From contig JALWUJ010000148.1 of NCBI GenBank assembly GCA_027080135.1, positions 1-39,454 on the forward strand: DNA of 39,454 nt, written 5' to 3'. The DNA is from Flavobacteriaceae bacterium (lineage in GTDB: Bacteria; Bacteroidota; Bacteroidia; Flavobacteriales; Flavobacteriaceae). The notes beneath the pieces are model-generated. The model saw only the letters and a list, made by a program, of their open reading frames with translations. It did not search any database and had not been told where the DNA came from. Of the stretch, positions 24,270 through 34,029 are shown one piece after another (position 1 is the first letter of the stretch; each line of letters opens with the position of its first letter). A program made the position numbers and the translations under genes.

Positions 24270-27200
24270 TTACCTATATAGGGTAAAATGTCCAACAAAG
24301 TCACGGCTTTCTTCTCCTTGTATATCGGTTTCAACAACATACCAATAGTCTCCGGCAGGAAGATCATTTCCTTTATATGTTCCATCCCATTTCTCTCCTG
24401 CACGCAGGGTGACAACTTTACGTCCATAGCGATCATAAATTGAAAACATTAGATTTGGATAATTTGGGGCACATCCAATAGTCCAACCATCATTTATTCC
24501 ATCGCCATTAGGTGTAAAATAATTAGGGATACATATATCAATAAATTCTTTTGTTATTACAGCAACTGCAGTACATCCACTACTGTCTGTTACAACCACT
24601 TCAAAAGTTCCAGATTCGGTAATAGTGAAAACATTTTCACTTCCAAAATCTTCACCATTCAGACTGTATGTATATTCTCCATTACCTCCAGTTGCTACAG
24701 CTACAATTTCGTTTAGCTCACCATCTTCAAGCAGTAAATCTACAGAAGAAACTGCTTCAATATCAAAAAGCTCAGTCATTACACTACATCCGTTGGCATG
24801 TTGAACAGTAATATAATTGTCGGTTCCTGGTGTTACGTTTGTAAATATATTACTGTTTTGTAAAGGGCCGTCATTTATAGAATATTGCAATTGTGAAACA
24901 TCTACAAGTTCTTCATCTACAGTAACGGTAACAACATTGGTAGATACATTATCAAAACATTGAATTTCTACTTCTACTTCTGGAACTATAAATGCAGCTT
25001 CAGGGAAAGTAATATTCCATTCCGATTCACATCCAAAGAAATCACGAATGTAAACTAGGTGATCTCCACCAATTAAGTTTTCAAAATCAAAAATTGTTTG
25101 GGTGGCTTCTCCAGGAATAAAAGGTCCTTCGGGATTATCTAAACTTACACTATATGGAGGAGTTCCTCCTTCAATTTCAATACTGAAAGATCCGTCTTCA
25201 TCTCCTGCACAAACTTCAGGAAATATTGAATCTGGTACAATAGAAATTAAAACTGCAAGCGGTTCTGAAACTTCAAAATTAAAGGTTACAAAACATCCTT
25301 GTTCGTCTTGTACAATTACATCGTATTCTCCAGGAGCAAGGTTTTCGAATGTATTGGTTTCAAAAAACTGATTTAAGTTAGGTGAAATTGCATACATAAT
25401 TAAACCGGTTCCTCCAGTCGCTTGTATTTCTAAAACTCCATTATTTTCACCATTACAAAGTACATCAGTTACATCGTAGGTTACTTCTAAACTTGAATCT
25501 GGTTCGGTAATGGTTATTTGATCTGAAGTAGCTAAACAATCACCACTTACTACTTCTACTACATAAGTACCTGCAACTAAACCAGTAAATATTCCTGGAA
25601 TATCTTGGTCTGCTGGTATTACGTTTCCTACCACATCTTGAAGAGTGTAGGTATAATTACCCAAACCTCCTATAGCAGTTGCAGAAATAACTCCAGTGTT
25701 GTCTCCCGCACAATTTATTTCAGGATTAGTAGCTTCTAAAACTATTTCTAAATCTGGTAGTGGATCTATAGTAATTTCATTTGATGTTACATCCACACAT
25801 CCATTAGCATCTCTAACAAAATAGGTATAAACTCCTGGTGGCACAGAGAAAGTAATTGAGTTTGTAAAAGTTCCTAAAACAGTTGAAAAATAAATATTAT
25901 CACTGTACTCATAAGCTCCTGTACCTCCAGTTGCACTTAAAGTAAGTTCCGTTTCTATTAAACAGGTCTGTGTTGTATTTACAACTAAACTAGACTCAAT
26001 AGGGTCTGGTTGATTAATAATAACAGGTAAGGAAGTAAAAGTACAATTGTAACCATCTGTAATAGTTACAGAGTAAGTTCCAGCACCTAAGCCTTCAAAA
26101 ACATTTGAAGTTTGTGGGCCAGAGATAATAACTGGATTTGGTAGGGTTCTAGTTAAAGTATAAGTATAATTACCCATTTGACCACCTGTTACGTTTTGAA
26201 CTGTAAGTATTGCAGTTTGATCGTTAAAACAATTAAGCAGTGTTGTGTTAGGAACAAAATCTGCATCAATTGGGTCGGGTTCTTCTAGTATAATAGTTTC
26301 TGATTCAATACAACCATTATCATCTCTTACATTTACTATATATGTTCCTGCACTTAAATTAGAAAACATATTATTTGGTGAATATGGAAAAGTTGCCGCA
26401 CCTGTTAATTCGTATTCATACGGACTTGTACCTCCACTTGCAATAGCAGTTATTACTCCTAAGTCATTAGTACAAGTTACATTTCCTGTTTCTTCAACAA
26501 CTAATGTTAAAGGTGTTGGGGGCGAACCAATAGTAACAACATTAGTAGTAGTCATACAGAAAGGAGTATTTGTTTCTGTAATTTCTACATAAAAATTACC
26601 AGAAGCCAAGCCAGTAATTATTTCTGGGTTGGTGGAAGTATTTGCTGATACAGGACCTCCAATTGGTGTACCTGAATCATCAAACAATTGGTAAGTATAT
26701 GCACCTATATATCCTGAAATATTTAATTCTAATTCACCATTGGTATCACCAAAACAGTCGTTTACTTCTCTAAGGGATAATACAGCATCTATATTATCAT
26801 AAGGAAGAACTTCAAAGGGATTGGTTAAAAAATAACAGTTGGTATCCAAATCATTTACCTGATAATAATATGTACCTGGTGTAAGAATATCAAAAACATT
26901 GGAAACCTGTGGAGTTCCATTAGGCAACAAGATATATTCAAAATTACCCGAACCTCCTGTAACTATTATTTCAACGGTTCCTGTTTGGTTACAATCTATT
27001 GGAGTTACAATAGAAACATCTGCTGCTGTAATGGTTGGTAACGGATCTATAGTTACTGTGTTGGTAGCTACACAATTATTTGCATCAGTAACATAAACAG
27101 TAATTACTTGTGTTGTTCCATTATCTACTACTTCAAAAATATTAGAAGTAAAATAATTGGTTCCATCTATACTATATAAATAATTAGCAGTTCCTCCTAC

Positions 27201-30200
27201 TTCAGTAATTGTAATAGTAGAGGTTGAAACCGTATTGTCTGAATTACAAGAAAAAAGAGTTGCTGTTGCAGAAACAGTTAATAATGGGGGTTCTGTAATT
27301 ATTACATCTGCTGTGGTTATACACCCTCTTCCAGAAGTTACTTGTACAGTATAAATACCAACTGATAATCCTGTAAAGACATTTGTGGTTTGCGGACCAA
27401 CTACAATGGGTGCAATAATTTCATAAGTATATGTTGGATTGTCATTTCCTGGAAGTAAATCAACTACAATCTGACCATCATTACCACCTTGGCAATTTAC
27501 ATTTGTAACATCCGTAGTAAAAGTAACTGGAATTGCACTGTCTAAAGTAACCGAAACATCTTCCGTACATAAAGTTACGGTATCTGTTACTGTTACTGTA
27601 TAAGTACCCGAAGGTACTCCTGAAAACACATTTCCTGCTAATACTATTGAAGGAGGGTTTGGACTTATTGTGTAAGCATAGTTACCTGTACCTCCATTAG
27701 TAGTAACAGTAATTTCTCCATCGTCATCGGCACAAGTTGTTAAAGCAGTTATATCTGTGGTTATACCTAAAGGAGGTTCAATAACAACAGTAACTAAGTT
27801 ACCACAACCATTCACATCATTTACTTCAACGGTATGAGTACCAGAAGTTAAATTTGAAATTGAAAAAGGAAAGGTTTGTGTTTGAAAAGCACCACCATCT
27901 ATACTAATGCTATAAGGTGGTGTCCCAGCTGTTACTAGATTAACATCTATATTAAATTGTCCTTCTGGTGTAGCACATTGGTTGGTTGTAACCGCATTTA
28001 TTACAGGTGAAGGATCCATACCAACTACTTGTACAGGACTGGTCATAATACAACCATAAGCATCCATAACATGAACATAATAACTTCCCGCATTTACATT
28101 AAATGTACTTGTTGAATTCCAAGAAGGGTCTGTTGGTAAAGGAGCACCAGGAGTTGTAGTTAATTGGAAAACATAAGGAGGTGTTCCGTTTTGGGCAATG
28201 GCACTAATTACACCTGAATTTAAATTACAATTTGCATTCTGATCTACGGTTGCTGCTAAGCTTAATAAAAATGCTGATTCTGAAATAGAAAAAGGAACGG
28301 TAACCACACTACAACCTGCATTTGGTCCTGAAGTTTCTTGTATTAACACAAAATAGGTTCCAAAAGGTAAAGGTCCTAAATCTGAAACCACCAACGAACC
28401 TCCAGCTGGCACTGTACCTGTTCCAGAAATTCCAGTAGTATTTAAAGATAGAGAATCGTAGATTTCATAAGTAACATTAACTGCTGAACCATAAATACTA
28501 TTTATAGTAAACGATACATCTCCATCTGCACTACCTGTACAAGTAATATTATCTGAACTTACAGCAGTTGCTGTTAATGTAGAAGTTGTTGGAATTGGCA
28601 ATGCAGCTGTTTCATAATAACTACAATTAGTAGATTGGTCATACACTATAAATGTATAGGTAACACCTGGAATTAATCCTGTAAAAATAGTGGATTGACT
28701 TCCAGCGGGGTTTTCAGGAATCCAAGCTCCAGCAGGAAGTGGATATACTGTTCCTGGTCCTTGATAAATAGCAAAATAAAAAGGTCCTGAACTTGACAAA
28801 GCTGAACTTACAGTTACTACCGCCTGACCACCAGTGGTACAATCAACAGTGCTTGATATTGTAATATCTAAATCGTTTGGTGGAGAGGCTATAAGTACAT
28901 TTTGGTATAGAACAGAACATCCATTTGAATCAACAACATTAATTTCATATAATCCAAAATCAATCACATTAAATGTTACCGAAGTCGTACCAGATGCATT
29001 TAACTCAGTTGCGTTATATCCGTTTGTACCAGTTACAATATAGTTGTAAGGTGGCGTTCCACCAACAACACTATTTATAATAATAGAACCTTGTGAAACT
29101 CCACTAGAAGTACAAGTTATGTCAATCGTAGTATAATCTACAACAATTGGATCGGGTTCTGTAATAGTAATAGTATCTGTACCTGTACAAGAATTTCCAT
29201 CTGTAACGGTAATTGTATAATCACCCGCTGGTAAACCAGTAGTCTGTGTTCCGTAATCTGTACCAGATGTATTGTTATAAACATTTATCTGAAACGGAGG
29301 TGTTCCAGAGGTGGGATCTATGGTAATATCAATAGCACCATTATCATATCCGTTACACAAAATAGGTTGGGTTTGTGTAATTAAACTAATTGCTGGAAAA
29401 GTAATTGGATTAACTGTAATTATAGGCGTTGTAGTTGTACAAACTGTAGCATCTGTAATTTCAAACTGATAGGTTCCTGAGGTTCCTGTTGAATAGGTAA
29501 ATGAGGTTCCTGTTGCTCCTAAAGCACTAAAAGGAGCCCCATTAAATGATACAGCATAAGTATAAGGTGCAGTTCCTCCTGTAATACTTCCTGTAATAAT
29601 TGCATCAGGAGAAGCGGTACAATCTAAGCCTTTTGTTAAAACCGCATTGGCTGTTAATTCTGGAGCGATGATAACAGCAGGTAAAGTGGTTATACAACCA
29701 AAAGCATCTCTTATGGTAATGATATAACTACCTGGACCTATATTTGCAAATATATTTGTAGATTGATACGGCCCTCCGTTTATGCTATATTCAAAAGGTG
29801 CTTGACCAGAGGTAACATCTATTACAATTGTAGCATTGTTATTAGTGTCATAACAAAGATCAGATGTAACACTAATACTTGCAACTGGCGGAAGTGGAAT
29901 AATTAAATCAAATGTATCTGTAACCACACATCCGTTGGAGTCTTCAACAGAAATAGAATAGGTTCCTGCTTGGGTTAAATTCACAAACGTATTACTTCCT
30001 TGTGAAGGCAAAACGGTTAAATCTGGAAGAGTAAGTGTATAAACATATCCTCCCCAACCACCAGAGGTATTAATTGTTGCACTTCCGCTTCCAATACAAG
30101 TTATTGGTGTTGTATCTATAGAAATGGTTAATGCACTAGTTGGCTCATTAATTATTACAGTATCTGTAACTTCACAATTTGTGATTGTATCTGTAACTAC

Positions 30201-33200
30201 GATGGTATAAGTACCTGCAGGAAGGCCCGATACAACAACTGGTGATGTTCCAGCAGTAGGAGCACTTCCATTAATACTATATTCAAAAGAAGTAGATCCC
30301 GAAACTATAAATTGTAATGATCCATCTGTACCATTAAAACAACTAACATCGTTTAAAGTTTCAGAAAATATATCAATCGTAGGTAAAGGATCAATTACAT
30401 AAGTTTCACTATAAACACAATCGTTAGCATCTTTTACCTGAAATGTATAAATATCTGGAGCTAATCCAGTAAAAACAGGAGAGCTTTGATAAGGAGTTGC
30501 GGCTGTTGCTGGGGCTGTTATTTGGTATTCTAAAGGTGCTACACCTCCTGTTGTTCCTGTAATAGTAACCGAAGTAAGGTTTGTTGGACAAGTTAATGGT
30601 GAATTGCTAAACATTAAATCTGTTGGTGGATCTAAAGGTAAAATGGTAATTTCATTTGTTATAAATGTACAACCATTGGAATCCATGATAGTAACAGTAT
30701 ATGTTCCAGCAGTTAAGTTGTTAAAATTAGGATTTGATTGAAAATTTACACCATCAATGCTGTATGTATATGGAGGAGCTCCTCCCAAAACGTTAGAAAC
30801 AGTAATAGTTCCTGTTGAAGTACAAGTATAAGGAGCCGTTAACTCTGCAATACCAGTAATAGCAGTATTTATATTAATAGTAATAGTTTGTGGTTCTGAA
30901 ACACACACCGATGGTCCATTGGTATATTGAACTACTACATCGTAATTTCCTGGTGCAAGTCCTGTAAAAACATTAGAATTGCTAAAAGTTATTCCTCCAT
31001 CAATACTAAATTGAAGGGTATTTCCATTGGGGTTTGTAACATTAATTGTAATGGTACCCGTATCGCCTGCATCGGCACAAAGAATATCTGTTGTAGTAAT
31101 ATTAAATTCTGGAGCTGGAGATTCTTCAATTGTAATAGTAGTTTCAGCACTACAGTTATTAGAATCTACTACGGTAATATTATAAACTCCAGGGCTAGTA
31201 ACGACATATTCAGGAACGGTTTGAAAAACGGTAGTACTGTTTATAAAATAAAAATATGGGGCTGTTCCTCCTACTGGGTAAATAGTTATTTCACCATCAT
31301 TACAAGTTAATGGAACTGTGATTGCTGCTGTTACTGTTAACAAAGGAGGATCTATAATTTCAATATCTTGAGTATAGTAACAACCATCTTCTGTTTCAAC
31401 AACAACAGTATAAGTTCCGGGATTTAAGTTTTCAAAAGAATAGTTGTTTTCTACAATAGGACCAACACTATTTACCAAAACTCCACCTGAATAAATTGAA
31501 AAGAAATACTGGGGTTCCACATCGTTTGCAGCTAAAAAAACACTTCCTAAATCACCATTACATAAAGGTTGATGGATATTTATAGTTACTGTAAAATCTC
31601 TTTCTCTAATGGTAACATCAGGTATTGTAAAAACACAAGCACCTTCTGGCACTCCTATTTGCTGAATGTAAACAGTGTACAATCCCGGAGTAGTAATTGA
31701 AAAATAATTACTGCTTTGATAGTTTACGCCATCAAGGCTAAATTCATAACCACTAGGAACATTACCAACAGTTATGCTTCCAGGTGTGGTACAAATTATA
31801 TCGGTTACTGTTACTGTGGGGTCAAGAACATTTTTGTAAACATTAAAATAAAATTGATTGAAACATCCACCGTCATAATTTATTGTAAGTCGGTATTGTC
31901 CAGCGGTATCAGCAATAAAATCATCTCCAATTCCAACCTGATTCCAAGTACATGAACTATCTTCGTTAGCACAATTTGTGTCTCCAACGGGAGCACAACT
32001 ACCTTCATCTAATTTTTCCCAAACTACTGTAATGGCACTTGCTATATCAGTTTGAATTTCGGTAAAATCGTTTTCACCACATAGATATATATTGGGTAAA
32101 AGTTTTCCATCATTAGGACAGGTAACTACTTCGTCTGCATATGGAATTACAGGATTTGTAATAGTTCCTCCATAAAGGGTAACATTGTATTCTTGAACAA
32201 TAGATCTACAGGGAGCAAGAGCATTATCAAATGAGTAATAAACCCCTGTTGCTGTTACAGTTATTGATTGTCCTGTACCAATAACTGGGGTTCCTGTTGG
32301 GCTAGTAGACCAGGAATAAGAATCGTAACCATCAGCCGCTGTTAAAACGATACTATCGCCGCAAAGTGTTTCGTTTTGTGTAAAAACACAATCGTCGAGA
32401 TCTGCTAAAAAGTTAGTGGCTTGAGGTGTAATTAAACATCCTGTATTTGAGTTAATACTAGGGTCATCAGTAATTAAAAAATTGGGGTTAAGAGTACCTT
32501 GGTATGTTGCAAATGCCTGATTTTGAATAAGGTCTGAACAAGCATCTGCTAATTGTTGACAAGTATCTACAACTTGGGCTTCAATTCTTATTTCATAAAC
32601 AGGGTCGTTTTCTTCAACTAAATAATCTTCAACTGAAAAAACAATTTCACGGGTAACAGGATTATAACTTGATACGGTAACACCAGGGGGGAGTACCAAA
32701 TCTGTTGGGAAATTAAAAATAATATTGATAGGAAGAATATCTCTAATTGTAAAATTTGTTGCATTATCGTTTCCTATATTTTGAAAACCTATAACATAAT
32801 TTAAAGTTTGTCCTAATGCAACTGTTTGCCCTCCGATATTATTTCCAAATTCATCTTCAACAATTTTTGTTAGTACAATATGAGGTTCGATTATTTCAAC
32901 AGCAAAGGCAAGAAAATATTGAAAATAGGTGTCGCCACTAGTTTCTAACCTTACGGTTGCAGAAGTGGCATCGTTTGCTATAACCGTATTACCTGGATTA
33001 GGGACAACCATTACACCTGTATCAAAACCAAGCGTATTAGTACTATTTGGGTTTCGGTTATTAACAGGTAATGCGTTTAATTGTGTTACCGAACTATTAA
33101 AATAATTATTTGCGGGTCTATCTACTGTAGAAAGTGTAGTCCCGTTTAATTTTAAACGATCTCCTGTAATGGGTTTGTCACCCTCTAAAGTGGCGAAAGC

Positions 33201-33953
33201 AAAGTTTGCTCTAACAGGTGCTGGTGCGGGTACAGTTCTAAATCCAGAAACAGGGATATTTAGATTAGGATTTTGTGCATAACTTATAGCACTAAAACCA
33301 TCAAAACTAGTAATGGACTTTCCAGGTAGTGTTGGGTCTTCATAAACAATAAAAAGAGACCATCCAGCAGAGTAACCCGTACCATTATAAGGATCGAAAG
33401 AACCTGTTTCTCCCAATGCACTAGAAACATTAGCAATAGTATATGTTCCTAAATTATTTGACAATCCTGTAACGATAGATGTAACATCTGCATAGCAAGC
33501 ATAAGGAAAACTATCTCCTCCATCTACTGAAACTCCGTTTGCATCAAAAATTACTGTTCCTGTAATATCGTTATAACCACCAGTAGGTCCTTTAAATTTA
33601 ACTTCTGTAAAAGGATCGTCTCCTTTAGTAACAGCACTCCAGTATAAACCTGCATATTTAATTTCATAACAGTTTGGGTTTGGAATTTCTAAGTCAGCAC
33701 TCGAAGAACTAAAGGTATTTGGGTCTCCATCAATATCTATATATTGCATATCTACATTATGATTATACGCAGAATTATCATTAAATGGGTTATTATCAGG
33801 TCCTAAAATATTATTACCAATAAGAACAATATCTCCCTTAATATCTTGATCGTACCTAGGAGTAAATGGAATAAAATTTTGGGCAAAAGTTTGAATGCCG
33901 AATAATAGAAATAATAGAAGTGTGGGGTATCTTTTAAAAGTAGGTTTGTTCAT
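24270..33953 (-). CDS. sprB: SprB-like giant gliding adhesin with T9SS type B sorting domain
   Basis: A 3227-residue cell-surface protein. After a signal peptide (MNKPTFKRYPTLLLFLLFGIQTFAQ) come an N-terminal beta domain (about 30-350) and a DUF11-like domain (LTKIVEDEFGNNIGGQTVAL, near 358-480). Then there is a run of about 29 SprB-type repeats of 75-90 residues, each ending in a V-x-V-x-D-x-x-G-C motif such as VTIMDSNGC, ITVVDSNNC or VNVRDDNGC. The last 87 residues are a type B sorting domain (CIPNYFTPNGDGINDGWTIG ... DRYGRKV ... GEKWDGTYKGNDLPAGDYWY). SprB of F. johnsoniae is about twice as long, so this is a shorter version. It should be carried along the cell surface by the gliding motor. 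The frame is unbroken and sits between sprD- and sprF-type genes. Confidence 0.88.
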   Translation of the reverse strand: MNKPTFKRYPTLLLFLLFGIQTFAQNFIPFTPRYDQDIKGDIVLIGNNILGPDNNPFNDNSAYNHNVDMQYIDIDGDPNTFSSSSADLEIPNPNCYEIKYAGLYWSAVTKGDDPFTEVKFKGPTGGYNDITGTVIFDANGVSVDGGDSFPYACYADVTSIVTGLSNNLGTYTIANVSSALGETGSFDPYNGTGYSAGWSLFIVYEDPTLPGKSITSFDGFSAISYAQNPNLNIPVSGFRTVPAPAPVRANFAFATLEGDKPITGDRLKLNGTTLSTVDRPANNYFNSSVTQLNALPVNNRNPNSTNTLGFDTGVMVVPNPGNTVIANDATSATVRLETSGDTYFQYFLAFAVEIIEPHIVLTKIVEDEFGNNIGGQTVALGQTLNYVIGFQNIGNDNATNFTIRDILPINIIFNFPTDLVLPPGVTVSSYNPVTREIVFSVEDYLVEENDPVYEIRIEAQVVDTCQQLADACSDLIQNQAFATYQGTLNPNFLITDDPSINSNTGCLITPQATNFLADLDDCVFTQNETLCGDSIVLTAADGYDSYSWSTSPTGTPVIGTGQSITVTATGVYYSFDNALAPCRSIVQEYNVTLYGGTITNPVIPYADEVVTCPNDGKLLPNIYLCGENDFTEIQTDIASAITVVWEKLDEGSCAPVGDTNCANEDSSCTWNQVGIGDDFIADTAGQYRLTINYDGGCFNQFYFNVYKNVLDPTVTVTDIICTTPGSITVGNVPSGYEFSLDGVNYQSSNYFSITTPGLYTVYIQQIGVPEGACVFTIPDVTIRERDFTVTINIHQPLCNGDLGSVFLAANDVEPQYFFSIYSGGVLVNSVGPIVENNYSFENLNPGTYTVVVETEDGCYYTQDIEIIDPPLLTVTAAITVPLTCNDGEITIYPVGGTAPYFYFINSTTVFQTVPEYVVTSPGVYNITVVDSNNCSAETTITIEESPAPEFNITTTDILCADAGDTGTITINVTNPNGNTLQFSIDGGITFSNSNVFTGLAPGNYDVVVQYTNGPSVCVSEPQTITININTAITGIAELTAPYTCTSTGTITVSNVLGGAPPYTYSIDGVNFQSNPNFNNLTAGTYTVTIMDSNGCTFITNEITILPLDPPTDLMFSNSPLTCPTNLTSVTITGTTGGVAPLEYQITAPATAATPYQSSPVFTGLAPDIYTFQVKDANDCVYSETYVIDPLPTIDIFSETLNDVSCFNGTDGSLQFIVSGSTSFEYSINGSAPTAGTSPVVVSGLPAGTYTIVVTDTITNCEVTDTVIINEPTSALTISIDTTPITCIGSGSATINTSGGWGGYVYTLTLPDLTVLPSQGSNTFVNLTQAGTYSISVEDSNGCVVTDTFDLIIPLPPVASISVTSDLCYDTNNNATIVIDVTSGQAPFEYSINGGPYQSTNIFANIGPGSYIITIRDAFGCITTLPAVIIAPELTANAVLTKGLDCTASPDAIITGSITGGTAPYTYAVSFNGAPFSALGATGTSFTYSTGTSGTYQFEITDATVCTTTTPIITVNPITFPAISLITQTQPILCNGYDNGAIDITIDPTSGTPPFQINVYNNTSGTDYGTQTTGLPAGDYTITVTDGNSCTGTDTITITEPDPIVVDYTTIDITCTSSGVSQGSIIINSVVGGTPPYNYIVTGTNGYNATELNASGTTSVTFNVIDFGLYEINVVDSNGCSVLYQNVLIASPPNDLDITISSTVDCTTGGQAVVTVSSALSSSGPFYFAIYQGPGTVYPLPAGAWIPENPAGSQSTIFTGLIPGVTYTFIVYDQSTNCSYYETAALPIPTTSTLTATAVSSDNITCTGSADGDVSFTINSIYGSAVNVTYEIYDSLSLNTTGISGTGTVPAGGSLVVSDLGPLPFGTYFVLIQETSGPNAGCSVVTVPFSISESAFLLSLAATVDQNANCNLNSGVISAIAQNGTPPYVFQLTTTPGAPLPTDPSWNSTSTFNVNAGSYYVHVMDAYGCIMTSPVQVVGMDPSPVINAVTTNQCATPEGQFNIDVNLVTAGTPPYSISIDGGAFQTQTFPFSISNLTSGTHTVEVNDVNGCGNLVTVVIEPPLGITTDITALTTCADDDGEITVTTNGGTGNYAYTISPNPPSIVLAGNVFSGVPSGTYTVTVTDTVTLCTEDVSVTLDSAIPVTFTTDVTNVNCQGGNDGQIVVDLLPGNDNPTYTYEIIAPIVVGPQTTNVFTGLSVGIYTVQVTSGRGCITTADVIITEPPLLTVSATATLFSCNSDNTVSTSTITITEVGGTANYLYSIDGTNYFTSNIFEVVDNGTTQVITVYVTDANNCVATNTVTIDPLPTITAADVSIVTPIDCNQTGTVEIIVTGGSGNFEYILLPNGTPQVSNVFDILTPGTYYYQVNDLDTNCYFLTNPFEVLPYDNIDAVLSLREVNDCFGDTNGELELNISGYIGAYTYQLFDDSGTPIGGPVSANTSTNPEIITGLASGNFYVEITETNTPFCMTTTNVVTIGSPPTPLTLVVEETGNVTCTNDLGVITAIASGGTSPYEYELTGAATFPYSPNNMFSNLSAGTYIVNVRDDNGCIESETIILEEPDPIDADFVPNTTLLNCFNDQTAILTVQNVTGGQMGNYTYTLTRTLPNPVIISGPQTSNVFEGLGAGTYSVTITDGYNCTFTSLPVIINQPDPIESSLVVNTTQTCLIETELTLSATGGTGAYEYSDNIYFSTVLGTFTNSITFSVPPGVYTYFVRDANGCVDVTSNEITIDPLPDLEIVLEATNPEINCAGDNTGVISATAIGGLGNYTYTLQDVVGNVIPADQDIPGIFTGLVAGTYVVEVVSGDCLATSDQITITEPDSSLEVTYDVTDVLCNGENNGVLEIQATGGTGLIMYAISPNLNQFFETNTFENLAPGEYDVIVQDEQGCFVTFNFEVSEPLAVLISIVPDSIFPEVCAGDEDGSFSIEIEGGTPPYSVSLDNPEGPFIPGEATQTIFDFENLIGGDHLVYIRDFFGCESEWNITFPEAAFIVPEVEVEIQCFDNVSTNVVTVTVDEELVDVSQLQYSINDGPLQNSNIFTNVTPGTDNYITVQHANGCSVMTELFDIEAVSSVDLLLEDGELNEIVAVATGGNGEYTYSLNGEDFGSENVFTITESGTFEVVVTDSSGCTAVAVITKEFIDICIPNYFTPNGDGINDGWTIGCAPNYPNLMFSIYDRYGRKVVTLRAGEKWDGTYKGNDLPAGDYWYVVETDIQGEESRDFVGHFTLYR

Positions 33954-34029
33954 GGCGCACTTATTTTTTAGTACAATAACTCATAAAATGTATTTAAGGC
34001 GGGGGCGTTATGTTACATATTATTTATGA

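Noticed and set aside
26245-26592. Other plus-strand frames in the sprB-like gene (for example 115 residues here)
   Set aside because: They are antisense shadows of the repeat region with no domain or signal peptide of their own.
30927-31310. A 127-residue plus-strand frame inside the sprB-like gene, rich in Asn, Ser, Ile and Cys
   Set aside because: It is the mirror of the low-complexity Thr/Val/Asn-rich SprB repeats on the other strand; composition follows the real gene and no homology is recognisable.
24270-33953. Reading the giant gene as a hedgehog/polymorphic toxin or Rhs protein
   Set aside because: It has no YD repeats and no toxin-like C-terminus; it ends in a type B sorting domain and the repeats have the SprB D-x-x-G-C pattern.
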